DNA from: Prochlorococcus sp. AG-409-O23
GTDB taxonomy: Bacteria > Cyanobacteriota > Cyanobacteriia > PCC-6307 > Cyanobiaceae
Length of the DNA: 64,000 bases
Reading direction: 5' to 3'
Assembly (NCBI GenBank): GCA_003215355.1
Contig: QCKL01000002.1
Span: forward strand, 1 to 64,000
Part shown: one piece after another, positions 17,245 through 27,985 of the stretch
How the letters are laid out: every line of letters starts with the position of its first letter
Position numbering within the stretch: position 1 is the first letter of the stretch
Position numbers and translations under genes: made by a program
Notes under the pieces: generated by a model
The model's database searches: none
The model's input: the letters and a program-made list of their open reading frames with translations, nothing else
Told to the model about the DNA's origin: nothing

Positions 17245-17856
17245 TCAGTTAGATCTAAATATTTTTTTGACCCCTTTAATCAAGGATTCATGAAAGCTTT
17301 GTTGGCTCAATATTTTGAGATCTCTGCCAGTCGCGACCCATGCAATAGCTCTACAGATATCAACCATTTGCTTATAGATGCTTTCCTTTTGACAGTATGG
17401 TGAACATGAAACTGAGACACTTGAAAGATGGATACCTCGACTTCCTGCAATGATATTTCCAACCGCAATTGCTCTTGGCAGATGATCCTTACTAGTTATC
17501 AGGAGGATGTGTTTAATTCCCTGACCAGATAGTTCATCAACTAGTGAAGTAAAGTTTGTAAGGGTATCTTTTGCCCTGTAATCAAGGGTGACTTGGTTGA
17601 TTGGAACACCTGCTTTCTGAATTAACCAATTCGCGTGCTCAGGATTGCTTCCTCCACTCACAATTAAAGGAAGATTAAAATCATTCGCAGTTTTGATACC
17701 AACATGCTCACGATCAATGTCGCCTCCAAGAACAAGTACTATTTGCGGAGAGGCTTTGTTGAAGAAAGCCTCACGATAAGGATACAAAGGCCCAGAACCA
17801 ATTAACCAAATCAAAACACCTACTATAGAAATAAATCCTGGACGCAACAGTCCCAT
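17245..17856 (-). CDS. DUF218 (YdcF/SanA-like) membrane-anchored protein
   Basis: About 203 residues with one N-terminal membrane helix (FISIVGVLIWLIGSG) and a DUF218 domain marked by VLGGDIDRE, PLIVSGGSN and the downstream TLTNF and LLITSKDHLPRA. Members (ElyC, SanA, YdcF) act in the cell envelope, but no enzymatic role can be assigned here. ATG 17856 overlaps the last base of the tsaB stop; a TTG one codon upstream is also possible. Same strand and probably same transcript as ycf34-tsaB. Confidence 0.75.
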   Translation of the reverse strand: MGLLRPGFISIVGVLIWLIGSGPLYPYREAFFNKASPQIVLVLGGDIDREHVGIKTANDFNLPLIVSGGSNPEHANWLIQKAGVPINQVTLDYRAKDTLTNFTSLVDELSGQGIKHILLITSKDHLPRAIAVGNIIAGSRGIHLSSVSVSCSPYCQKESIYKQMVDICRAIAWVATGRDLKILSQQSFHESLIKGVKKIFRSN

Positions 17857-18530
17857 CAATTATTGCTTACTGGAGATGTTGGGTATAAAGGTAAGACTTC
17901 ATTCCATGGGCTCTTTCTTCCTGACTTATGAGCCAATTTGCAGATTTCTAAGAGATGTAAAATATCTGCTCCAACGTCATCTAGCGCATTCAATTTGGGC
18001 GAGAGATTGAGGTTTTTCTCCAATAGTCTTGGAGGCTGTAATTCAATAGCTTGCCTGTAATTACTGAATAAAGATTTCGTTGACAATTGATACTGACCTC
18101 CAATTTCTCCTCTTCGAGGCTGATTTTTAATAACCCAAAATGGCTGATTAATTTCATGTGGCTTTAATGCCGAAGCAAGTCTTGGAGCCATTAAGGCAAA
18201 GCTGCTGATGCCATCAAGAGGACATCCAATTTGTTGGGCTAGGGTCCGAGCCATTACAACTGTTATGCGTGTACTAGTGAACCCTCCTGGTCCAGTAGCT
18301 ACTGCTAGACGTTTCAGCTTTGGCCAATCTGAAGATGGTAGAACTTTTTCTACACAACCTAGAAATTTATTAGATAGTTCTCTGCCTATGGGAAAAGTTT
18401 CTTGGCGAAGGGAACTTGTTGGATTGCGTAAGTCCAATGCTGCTACCCCTAGTGTTTCTGAAGAGCTATGTATTGCCATCAGGAAGGTTGCATGGTGTAC
18501 ACCCTGCCGTTTAATTTCGTCTGCATTCAT
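17856..18530 (-). CDS. tsaB: tRNA threonylcarbamoyladenosine biosynthesis protein TsaB
   Basis: A 224-residue ASKHA-fold protein that partners TsaD in making t6A at position 37 of ANN-decoding tRNAs. Diagnostic stretches are LMAIHSSSETLGVAALD, VATGPGGFTSTRI and VVMARTLAQQ with the dimer helix. Start is uncertain: ATG 18530 overlaps the ycf34 stop (ATGA) and keeps the whole first beta-strand, whereas ATG 18476 would start exactly at the core. I keep the longer form. DUF218 follows with a 1-base overlap. Confidence 0.85.
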   Translation of the reverse strand: MNADEIKRQGVHHATFLMAIHSSSETLGVAALDLRNPTSSLRQETFPIGRELSNKFLGCVEKVLPSSDWPKLKRLAVATGPGGFTSTRITVVMARTLAQQIGCPLDGISSFALMAPRLASALKPHEINQPFWVIKNQPRRGEIGGQYQLSTKSLFSNYRQAIELQPPRLLEKNLNLSPKLNALDDVGADILHLLEICKLAHKSGRKSPWNEVLPLYPTSPVSNN

Positions 18531-18778
18531 TTTGGGAGCTCCTCACCAGGGCGTAATCGCAGCCAGCGACCTTTCTCTTCTTGAAAGCTGTTGCAGCTTT
18601 GTACATCCCATTCCACTCCTGATCCACCTTCTGGCAGATCTACCAAATTGATATGGATGATTGGTTCTTCTGGTCTCAAATCCGGGCTTGGGTTTAGATG
18701 AGCTACTCCGTGCTGCCGTTCTACAGAGTGATAGGCCTGACACCTATCCACCCAGCGACAGTCAACACATATGCACAT
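18527..18778 (-). CDS. ycf34: Ycf34 iron-sulfur protein
   Basis: An 83-residue protein of the Ycf34 family, conserved in cyanobacteria and red-lineage plastids and reported to bind an Fe-S cluster with an effect on photosynthetic electron transport. The cysteine-rich start has C2, C4, C7 and C13 in MCICVDCRWVDRC, followed by the conserved AYHSVERQHG and a C-terminal GRWLRLRPGEELP. The start codon overlaps that of the divergent cca gene, so its promoter must lie inside cca, unless cca starts one codon later. Confidence 0.88.
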   Translation of the reverse strand: MCICVDCRWVDRCQAYHSVERQHGVAHLNPSPDLRPEEPIIHINLVDLPEGGSGVEWDVQSCNSFQEEKGRWLRLRPGEELPK

Positions 18779-20018
18779 GCTCCTCTCTCAATTTGATCTG
18801 CCTATTCTGGATGTTGATAAGAATGTTTTAGCTAAGGCCGTTTGGGAAAAATTAAATCCTGAAGGTTGGCCATTGAAATTGGATCAGCTCCCAGATGGGA
18901 CTGCTTTAGTTGGAGGTGCAGTCAGAGATGTTCTTTTGGGCAGGCTTGATGCAAGACAAGATCTTGATTTAGTAGTGCCATCGCAAGCTGTAAAGCTCAC
19001 TAGATTTTTAGCAAGTCAAGTGGATGGGACATGTGTGATTCTTGATGAAGAGAGGGATATGGCTCGCTTGGTCTTAAAGAATTGGACTATTGATTTAACT
19101 AGTCAGATTGGAAATAATCTTGAGGATGATCTTCTTCGAAGAGACTTCAAAATAAATGCTATTGCCATAACTCTGCATTCTCATCCAAGGATTATTGATC
19201 CTCTGGGAGGAATTCAGGACTTGCTTGCTCATCGACTGGTTGCAGTTAGGGAGCAAAATCTTATTGATGATCCTTTGCGACTTCTTAGAGGGCTGAGGCT
19301 AGCTGCTGAACTGAATCTCAAAATTGCTCCGCAAACATTTGAATGGCTAAAAGGTCACGCTAAAAAGCTCTCATCGGTTGCGCCGGAAAGGATCCATGGA
19401 GAAATTCAACGCATAGTTCATGCACCATGGGCTGATGAAGTTATGCCTCCCTTAAAAGAAGTTTGCTTTATGAACCTTTGGGATCAAGATCAGAAGGCTC
19501 AATGGGACCAGCAGCCGCCAACGTTAAAAGTCGCAAAAGCTTTAACTATTAGTGAAAGGTCTTTTGCTTTGCCATTGGCACGCCTGACCCACTTATTGAG
19601 TGATGAGGGATTGAAAAAGTTGCGATTCAGCCGAAAACAATGCAACCGCTGTCAGGTCCTACGAAAATGGCAGTTACGTAATGATGGGGTTGCATTTCAG
19701 AGCCTTACAGAAGTTGATCGATTGAATTTGCATCAAGATTTAGAAGATGATTTGCCAGCTTTGATAATCAGCCTTTCGGGTATTGATCAAATGAATTGGC
19801 TAAAGCGTTGGAGGGATCTCAAGGACCCTTTATTCCATCCTGCCTCCCCTTTAGATGGAAGGACTTTGCAGGATAATCTTGAGATATCTTCAGGACCTCA
19901 GCTTGGGAAGTTAATGAGCCATCTCTGCAATGAAAGAGCCTTTGGCAGATTGCTGAATCGAGATGACGCTCTTACTGCTGCACGTTACTGGTTGAAGCAC
20001 AACAACACCTTGCTGTGA
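18771..20018 (+). CDS. CCA tRNA nucleotidyltransferase / poly(A) polymerase family
   Basis: A 415-residue class II nucleotidyltransferase, which adds CCA to tRNA 3' ends; that activity is needed here because tRNA-Asn lacks an encoded CCA. The N-terminal domain has GGAVRDVLLGR, the metal-binding DLDLVV, and DLLRRDFKINAIAI with the RRD motif; DDPLRLLRGLRLAAEL is the next family block. The C-terminal half is divergent helical sequence. ATG 18771 or ATG 18777 can serve as start; either overlaps or abuts the ycf34 start on the other strand. CC-adding-only or poly(A) activity cannot be excluded. Confidence 0.88.
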   Translation: MHMLLSQFDLPILDVDKNVLAKAVWEKLNPEGWPLKLDQLPDGTALVGGAVRDVLLGRLDARQDLDLVVPSQAVKLTRFLASQVDGTCVILDEERDMARLVLKNWTIDLTSQIGNNLEDDLLRRDFKINAIAITLHSHPRIIDPLGGIQDLLAHRLVAVREQNLIDDPLRLLRGLRLAAELNLKIAPQTFEWLKGHAKKLSSVAPERIHGEIQRIVHAPWADEVMPPLKEVCFMNLWDQDQKAQWDQQPPTLKVAKALTISERSFALPLARLTHLLSDEGLKKLRFSRKQCNRCQVLRKWQLRNDGVAFQSLTEVDRLNLHQDLEDDLPALIISLSGIDQMNWLKRWRDLKDPLFHPASPLDGRTLQDNLEISSGPQLGKLMSHLCNERAFGRLLNRDDALTAARYWLKHNNTLL

Positions 20019-20086
20019 TTAACTGCTCAAGATGTGAAGACATCGATCGGCCTGATCCAAATCATTAACCATCTCTTTTCTTTTTT

Positions 20087-20521
20087 ATGAGCGTTCGCCT
20101 CTACATCGGCAATTTGCCGCAAACTTTCGAGAGCAAGGAGCTAGAAGCTCTTTTAGGCAGTATTGGAGACGGGATTCGTTTCAAGGCGGTTTTTGATAGA
20201 GATACCAAGGCTTGTCGAGGATTTGGCTTCGCAAATGTTGGGGATGAAAAAGTCGCAGATGCTGTGATTCAGCAGCTGAATGGTTCTGACTTCAAGGGCA
20301 ATAAATTGCGCGTTGAACGATCAGAACGTCGCGACTCAAATAGTGGAGGAGGCCGTCGAAGTGGAAGCTCGTCCGGTGGAAATGCACAAAGTTCTAACCG
20401 GAAAGAAACCAAGAAAGTTGTACATAGTGATGCGCCAATTGCTCAAGCACCTGATCCACGTTGGGCTGGGGAACTTTCTAAACTCAAGGATCTTCTCGCT
20501 AATCAAAAGACTGCTGTGTAA
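20087..20521 (+). CDS. RRM-domain RNA-binding protein
   Basis: A 144-residue cyanobacterial Rbp-type protein. One RNA recognition motif fills residues 1-80, with RNP2 LYIGNL and RNP1 CRGFGFANV. A Gly/Ser/Arg-rich linker follows (about 95-118), then a short polar tail. Such proteins are often cold- or stress-regulated in cyanobacteria and bind RNA or target mRNA to membranes. It stands alone between cca and the convergent crtB, and has an AT-rich 70-base leader. Confidence 0.92.
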   Translation: MSVRLYIGNLPQTFESKELEALLGSIGDGIRFKAVFDRDTKACRGFGFANVGDEKVADAVIQQLNGSDFKGNKLRVERSERRDSNSGGGRRSGSSSGGNAQSSNRKETKKVVHSDAPIAQAPDPRWAGELSKLKDLLANQKTAV

Positions 20522-20569
20522 TCAGAGCTTCGAAAAAGTCCTCTCAACGTTTTGCCATATCAAATCATT

Positions 20570-21511
20570 TCACCTGGTTTGGGCAATCACATAGGACAAA
20601 GGAAGCTCAAGCATTTTCACCCAACTACTTACATAAGCTCGATTATTGAAGACGTCATAATCAAGTCGCTCTATTGCATCCAAGATGCCTCTGTAAAGCC
20701 TTAGGGAGGTCCAAACAGGCCATCTTGCATCTGCAGAGAGCCAGCGAACACCTGATTCTGAGCGAGCGAACCATTCTCTTGCTCGATGCAACTGGAATGC
20801 CATTAATGACTTCCAATTGCTATTGATAGTTCCAGCCATCAGCTCAGACTCTGAATAGCCAAATCTTTTTAGATCTTCCTGAGGAAGGTAAATGCGACCC
20901 CGCCCTCTGTCTTCTCCTACGTCTCTGAGGATATTTGTTAATTGATTTGCAATGCCTAAGGCAATTGCAGCTTCTGATGGGTCTGGGGAGTCGCTCCAAG
21001 GGGCGGAGGTATAAGCAGGATCTATGCCCATGACCCCTTGAGTCATTAGGCCAACAGTCCCTGCGACTCTGTAGCAGTAAAGCTCTAGCTCTTTAAAGGT
21101 TTCATATCTATGTCTGTGCAAGTCCATTCTCTGCCCCTCAATCATGTCTAAAAAAGGCTGAATTGACTGAGGGAACAGTGAGAGTGTGTCTGCCATCACG
21201 GCATCAAGATCAGTTTCGATATTTCCTGCAAATATTGATTTAGTGCGTTCCTCCCATTCATCTAGGCGATCTGAAAGTTCCGTAATTGGTCTTGCTTGAG
21301 CCTCAGGACTATCCATTAATTCATCGGTTCGCCTACACCACACGTAAATTGCCCAAATTGCTCTTCTTTTGAGGGGGGGCAACAGTAGCGTCCCTAGATA
21401 AAAAGTCTTTGCCCATTGGGCTGTTTCTTTTCTACAAACCTCATATGCATTTTCAAGACCTATACAAGTCTTGCCATTGAGAAGTGATGAATTCGATAAC
21501 CCAACAGTCAT
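20570..21511 (-). CDS. crtB: Phytoene synthase
   Basis: A 313-residue squalene/phytoene synthase that condenses two geranylgeranyl diphosphates to phytoene, the first committed carotenoid step. Both aspartate-rich motifs are present: RRTDELMDSPEA and LRDVGEDRGRGRIYLP. The conserved YCYRVAGTVGLM also fits. ATG 21511 is 2 bases after the crtP stop, so crtP-crtB form a tight operon. Confidence 0.96.
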   Translation of the reverse strand: MTVGLSNSSLLNGKTCIGLENAYEVCRKETAQWAKTFYLGTLLLPPLKRRAIWAIYVWCRRTDELMDSPEAQARPITELSDRLDEWEERTKSIFAGNIETDLDAVMADTLSLFPQSIQPFLDMIEGQRMDLHRHRYETFKELELYCYRVAGTVGLMTQGVMGIDPAYTSAPWSDSPDPSEAAIALGIANQLTNILRDVGEDRGRGRIYLPQEDLKRFGYSESELMAGTINSNWKSLMAFQLHRAREWFARSESGVRWLSADARWPVWTSLRLYRGILDAIERLDYDVFNNRAYVSSWVKMLELPLSYVIAQTR

Positions 21512-21513
21512 AT

Positions 21514-23381
<1,868 letters not shown>

Positions 23382-23385
<4 letters not shown>

Positions 23386-24032
23386 CTCGTCCTCCTTACG
23401 GTCGACCGCCATCAGGGCGAAGAGGGCCTAGCGGGGGCTCTAGGCGTGGAGGAGGGTATAACTCGTCAGATCGTCCAGAAAGATATGAATATGGGCGTTC
23501 TCCTCGCTCTGGTCCCCCACTCCCCCCAGGAGGGGCGAGTAGTGCAATGAAGATGAACACGGGCACATTGGCTGTTCTGGCTGGTGTCCTTGTAGTAGGA
23601 GTTGGTATTGGGAGTGCCGTCACAAGTACAACTCAAGGCGGCCAGGGGAATATTGCAAGTCAGCAGCAACTTGATATGGCTGTCCCAGACCCTGAGTTTT
23701 GTCGGCAGTGGGGTGCTAGTGCATTTGTCATTGATGTCGAGATGTACACGACTCTCAACCCATCAACGAGCTTTGTAACTCAACCCGCATTGCAACCAGG
23801 ATGTGTGATCCGCAGAGAAAATTGGACGGTTCTACAAAAGCAGGGTGCAATTACCAATGAAGATGTAAGGGAATGCAAGCAAAGGATGAATACTTTTGCT
23901 TATATAGGTTCGATTCGGGATAATCCAGTTGTTCGATGTGTTTATCAAGCTGACATTAATGAAAACAAATTTATTATCAAAGGAGCTGCAGAAGACGCGG
24001 TAGGAGTTAATCAGGAAGCGATTCAGTTTTAG
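23382..24032 (+). CDS. DUF3172 family protein
   Basis: A 216-residue cyanobacterial protein. Residues 1-55 are rich in Arg, Gly, Pro and Ser; a membrane helix follows (about 58-80, [18 protein letters not shown]); the rest is a small extracytoplasmic or lumenal domain with three conserved-looking cysteines. I assign it to DUF3172 from the domain order and from the position after ndhM. The GTG start overlaps the ndhM stop by 3 bases. Function unknown. Confidence 0.7.
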
Positions 24033-24056
24033 TGATCAGGGCAATTGTATAAGGAT

Positions 24057-25004
24057 TTAATTGTCTTTTCTTAGTGGACTATTTTCGCTAGCAAATATAG
24101 GAAGTATATGGTCTCGGAATGCTTCAGCAGCCCTTGAACAGTATCTAGCAGGATGGCTAATTAATTTTAATTCGCGGTGTACTTCTAAATCGGCGACAAT
24201 TGGTTTGTGAACAGTGCCTGCATTTAATTCCCTTTCGATGGAGACGACTGGAAGAAATGCTGCACCTAATCCAGATTGAACAGCATTCTTTATTGCTTCA
24301 AGCGAATTTAGCTCCATTTCAATTCGAAGTCTATGAACATCTAGTCCTGAACTTGAAAGTAACTGGTCAACTACTTTCCTTGTTGTTGATTGAGCATCAA
24401 GACTTATAAATGCAAGTCTGTATAGGTCTTCTTTAGTGAGACCTCCAAGTCTTGATAAATGGTGTTTGGGTGGCAGTACCAGTGCTAGTTCATCCGTAGC
24501 GTAAGGAATGACATTGAGTACTTCGTTTAGTTCTGGAGGCAATTCACCACCAATTATTGCAAGGTCAATTTGGCCGTTTGCAACACTCCAGCCTGTTCTT
24601 CTGGTGCTATGAACTTGCAGTTGAACTGCTACATCTGGGTATTTTTGTCTAAACAGGCCAATCATTCTTGGCATTAAGTAAGTGCCAGTAGTTTGACTTG
24701 CGCCTATTACAAGCGACCCCCCTTTGAGGTTGTGAAGGTCCTCAATTGCACGACAGGCTTCTTGGCATTGGCTCAGAATCCTTTCGCAGTAATTAAGTAG
24801 GACTTCACCTGCTTCAGTGAGCTGAGCTTTACGCCCGCCCCTATCAAAAAGTGGCACCTCTAATTGCTTTTCTAAATTTTGTATTTGCAGGCTGACGGCA
24901 GGTTGCGTCACATAAAGACTGTCGGCGGCTTTTTTGAAGCTGCCCTCATGCACTATTGCTCGGAGGATCCTGAGCTGATCGAGAGTGAAGGGCAGATCGG
25001 CCAT
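24057..25004 (-). CDS. rbcR: LysR-type regulator, RbcR/CbbR-like (Ycf30)
   Basis: A 315-residue LysR regulator. The winged HTH at the N-terminus contains [20 protein letters not shown] and [17 protein letters not shown]; the effector domain starts near [18 protein letters not shown]. The sequence is very like the plastid/cyanobacterial Ycf30 (RbcR/CbbR) group, which controls Rubisco and carbon-fixation genes in response to metabolites. NdhR/CmpR are the alternatives. ATG 25004 is chosen; the open frame upstream begins with a run of leucines not seen in the family. It is divergent from the NnrU-like gene. Confidence 0.82.
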   Translation of the reverse strand: MADLPFTLDQLRILRAIVHEGSFKKAADSLYVTQPAVSLQIQNLEKQLEVPLFDRGGRKAQLTEAGEVLLNYCERILSQCQEACRAIEDLHNLKGGSLVIGASQTTGTYLMPRMIGLFRQKYPDVAVQLQVHSTRRTGWSVANGQIDLAIIGGELPPELNEVLNVIPYATDELALVLPPKHHLSRLGGLTKEDLYRLAFISLDAQSTTRKVVDQLLSSSGLDVHRLRIEMELNSLEAIKNAVQSGLGAAFLPVVSIERELNAGTVHKPIVADLEVHRELKLISHPARYCSRAAEAFRDHILPIFASENSPLRKDN

Positions 25005-25094
25005 AGTGGCCTTTGGATCTAGCAGCAACAACAGCAAAAACTTTAAGCGGGAACCTCCTCTTGCTCAGAATCCAGTAAAGATTGCAGTGATTGT

Positions 25095-25841
25095 GTGGCA
25101 CAAATGTTTTCAGACGGAATACATCAAAGCAGCTTCGTGATGCTCTTACTGATAGTGGGCTTTGCTGTTATTCATAGTGGTGGTGCAGCTCTTAGGACTC
25201 GTGCTGAGGCTCTAATAGGCGCAAGGGCATGGCGTTTGATTTTTGCTACTGCAAGCATTCCTTCAGCAGTTGTTTTGATCGGTTATTTCTTGGGGCATAG
25301 ATATGACGGTGTTCGCTTGTGGAATATTCAAGGTGTTCCTGGAATGGTGCCTTTGATTTGGGTGCTTACTGCAGTGAGTTTCCTTTTTCTCTATCCAGCC
25401 ACTTACAACCTTTTAGAAATTCCAGGGATTCTTAAACCAGAAGTTCGACTGTATGCCAAAGGGATTATTCGCATTAGCCGACATCCGCAGGCAATTGGGC
25501 AAATTCTCTGGTGTTTTACCCATCAACTTTGGATTGGTAGCAGTTTTACGCTGGTTACTTGTTTAGGGCTAATAGGCCACCATTTATTTGCCGTATGGCA
25601 TGGGGACCGAAGGTTAAAAGCCAAATTCGGAGATGCCTTTGATGAGCTTTGCTCCAAAACTTCGGTGATTCCTTTCGTGGCAGTTTTTGAAGGGCGACAA
25701 AAGTTGCTTTTGCGTGAATTCCTGAGACCGTCTCAATTAGGCATTGCTATTGCAGTTGGATTGTTTTGGTGGGCCCATCGTTATATCTCTCTAGGTAGCG
25801 AAATATTTCTCTCTTCTCACATAGGAGAACTGCTTAGCTGA
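25095..25841 (+). CDS. NnrU/Z-ISO-like membrane protein
   Basis: A 248-residue integral membrane protein with about six helices. RHPQAIGQILWCFTHQLWIGS and the later GHHLFAVWHGDRRL match the NnrU domain shared with plant 15-cis-zeta-carotene isomerase (Z-ISO), including histidines that could bind haem. Z-ISO acts directly after phytoene desaturase, whose gene is 2.2 kb upstream, so a carotenoid isomerase role is plausible but only inferred. Start is GTG 25095 or ATG 25104; ndhF follows 39 bases after the stop. Confidence 0.75.
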   Translation: MAQMFSDGIHQSSFVMLLLIVGFAVIHSGGAALRTRAEALIGARAWRLIFATASIPSAVVLIGYFLGHRYDGVRLWNIQGVPGMVPLIWVLTAVSFLFLYPATYNLLEIPGILKPEVRLYAKGIIRISRHPQAIGQILWCFTHQLWIGSSFTLVTCLGLIGHHLFAVWHGDRRLKAKFGDAFDELCSKTSVIPFVAVFEGRQKLLLREFLRPSQLGIAIAVGLFWWAHRYISLGSEIFLSSHIGELLS

Positions 25842-25880
25842 CCTGACCTGCGTACACTCCCAGAAGCTTGCCTCGCTTAG

Positions 25881-27896
25881 ATGCCCTCGGCCGCTGAATT
25901 TGCTTGGTTAATTCCTTTGCTTCCATTATTGGGAGCCGTTATAGCTGGTCTTGGATTGATTAGTTTTAATCAATCCATCAATCAGCTTCGCAAACCTGTA
26001 GCAATTGCTCTGATTACAAGCGTTGGCGCAGCTGCAATTCTTAGCTATGCAGTTCTAGCTGAGCAGCTTGGAGGTGCTCCACCTGTGGAGCATTTGTTTG
26101 TTTGGGCTAGTGCTGGAAGCTTCATTTTGCCCATGGGTTATGTGGTGGATCCTCTTGGAGCAGTGATGCTTGCACTAGTTACCACCATTGCTCTTTTGGT
26201 GATGATTTACTCCCATGGCTATATGGCTCATGACAAGGGGTATGTTCGTTTTTTCACCTATTTAGCTCTTTTTAGCAGTTCAATGCTGGGACTAATAGTT
26301 AGTCCCAATCTTTTGGAAATTTATGTTTTCTGGGAACTGGTGGGCATGTGTTCATATTTGCTAGTTGGTTTTTGGTATGACCGTGATGGTGCTGCTCATG
26401 CAGCTCAAAAGGCTTTTGTTGTTAATAGGGTCGGGGATTTTGGCTTGTTGTTGGGAATCCTTGGTTTGTTTTGGGCGACTGGGAGTTTTGACTTCAATGG
26501 AATTGCTGAGGGACTTGCGAATGCAATTTCTGCAGGCACAGTTCCTGGCTGGGCAGCATTGACATTGTGCCTTTTGGTCTTTATGGGCCCTATGGCTAAG
26601 TCGGCCCAGTTCCCTTTGCATGTTTGGCTTCCAGACGCAATGGAAGGTCCTACACCTATTTCAGCTTTGATTCATGCAGCAACGATGGTTGCTGCAGGTG
26701 TTTTTCTTGTTGCGAGATTAGAACCGCTTTACAGCCAATTCCCTTTGGTTGGTCTAGTGATAGCAATCATTGGGACTATTACTTGTTTTTTAGGAGCTTC
26801 TATTGCGCTCACCCAGATGGACCTTAAGAAGGGCCTCGCATATAGCACTGTCTCTCAACTTGGTTACATGATGTTGGCAATGGGTTGCGGTGCACCTGTA
26901 GCCGGCATGTTCCATTTAGTCACTCATGCATTCTTTAAGGCGATGCTTTTCTTGGGTTCAGGCTCGGTAATTCACGCAATGGAAGATGTGGTTGGCCATG
27001 AACCAATCCTTGCGCAAGACATGAGATTGATGGGTGGTCTTCGTAAGAAAATGCCGATTACCTCAGCAACTTTTTTGATCGGCTGCATAGCAATAAGTGG
27101 TATTCCGCCATTAGCAGGTTTTTGGAGTAAAGATGAAATTCTTGGCCAGGCATTTAATTCGTTCCCTGTGCTCTGGTTCTTTGGGTTCCTGACTGCAGGA
27201 ATGACTGCTTTTTATATGTTCCGCTTGTACTTCCTTACTTTTGAAGGGACTTTCAGAGGAGACGATCAAGATCTTCAGAATCAATTACTTGTTTCTGCTG
27301 GGAAAGTTTTGGAGGAAGAGGATCATTCTCATGGTCTAGGGGTAGTTCACGAATCTCCATGGTCTATGACTTTCCCTTTGGCGGCTTTGGCAGTCCCATC
27401 TGTGCTCATAGGTCTCTGTGGGGTCCCATGGAATAGTGGGTTTGCCAAACTCCTCAACCCTGAGGAGGCCTTTGAGATGGCGCAAAACTTCAGTTGGGGT
27501 GAATTCTTACCTCTTGCAGGAGCATCTGTTGCAATATCGTCTACAGGTATCAGTTTGGCTGTCTTTGCATATTATTTAAATCGCATTGACCTTGGTCAGG
27601 CGGTAGCATCTCGTTTTTCAACCTTGAATGCATTCTTTGCAAATAAGTGGTATTTAGATGATATCAATGACAAGATTTTCGTGAAAGGTAGTCGCAAATT
27701 AGCTAGGGAAGTACTTGAAGTAGATGCAAAGGTTGTCGACGGGGTCGTTAATCTCACAGGACTGCTTACACTTGGTAGTGGCGAAGGCCTCAAATATTTT
27801 GAGACCGGTCGGGCTCAGTTCTATGCACTTATAGTTTTTGGCGGTGTGATTGCCCTTGTAGCTTTGTTTGGGGTTCTAGGCGGGCCATCGATTTGA
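25881..27896 (+). CDS. ndhF: NDH-1 subunit 5 (NdhF1)
   Basis: A 671-residue proton-pumping antiporter-like subunit of NDH-1, in the thylakoid membrane and used in cyclic electron flow and respiration. Landmarks: FWELVGMCSYLLVGFWYDR (key Glu), FPLHVWLPDAMEGPTPISALIHAATMV-type loop (Lys in MAKSAQFPLHVWLPDA), and KKGLAYSTVSQLGYMM. The NdhF C-terminal part is present, with the lateral-helix and final TM region. NdhF1 rather than CO2-uptake NdhF3 is inferred from the following ndhD1-type gene. It lies 90 bases upstream of ndhD. Confidence 0.95.
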   Translation: MPSAAEFAWLIPLLPLLGAVIAGLGLISFNQSINQLRKPVAIALITSVGAAAILSYAVLAEQLGGAPPVEHLFVWASAGSFILPMGYVVDPLGAVMLALVTTIALLVMIYSHGYMAHDKGYVRFFTYLALFSSSMLGLIVSPNLLEIYVFWELVGMCSYLLVGFWYDRDGAAHAAQKAFVVNRVGDFGLLLGILGLFWATGSFDFNGIAEGLANAISAGTVPGWAALTLCLLVFMGPMAKSAQFPLHVWLPDAMEGPTPISALIHAATMVAAGVFLVARLEPLYSQFPLVGLVIAIIGTITCFLGASIALTQMDLKKGLAYSTVSQLGYMMLAMGCGAPVAGMFHLVTHAFFKAMLFLGSGSVIHAMEDVVGHEPILAQDMRLMGGLRKKMPITSATFLIGCIAISGIPPLAGFWSKDEILGQAFNSFPVLWFFGFLTAGMTAFYMFRLYFLTFEGTFRGDDQDLQNQLLVSAGKVLEEEDHSHGLGVVHESPWSMTFPLAALAVPSVLIGLCGVPWNSGFAKLLNPEEAFEMAQNFSWGEFLPLAGASVAISSTGISLAVFAYYLNRIDLGQAVASRFSTLNAFFANKWYLDDINDKIFVKGSRKLAREVLEVDAKVVDGVVNLTGLLTLGSGEGLKYFETGRAQFYALIVFGGVIALVALFGVLGGPSI

Positions 27897-27985
27897 TTGA
27901 TCTAATTCCTATGTGTGTGCCAACGCCTATCGAGAGGATGCCAGATGTCTCAGTATTTCTACACTCCCACAAGTGGTGAGAAGCA

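Noticed and set aside
18208..18651. 147-residue ORF on the + strand.
   Set aside because: Antisense to tsaB and ycf34, both well supported; composition is not protein-like.
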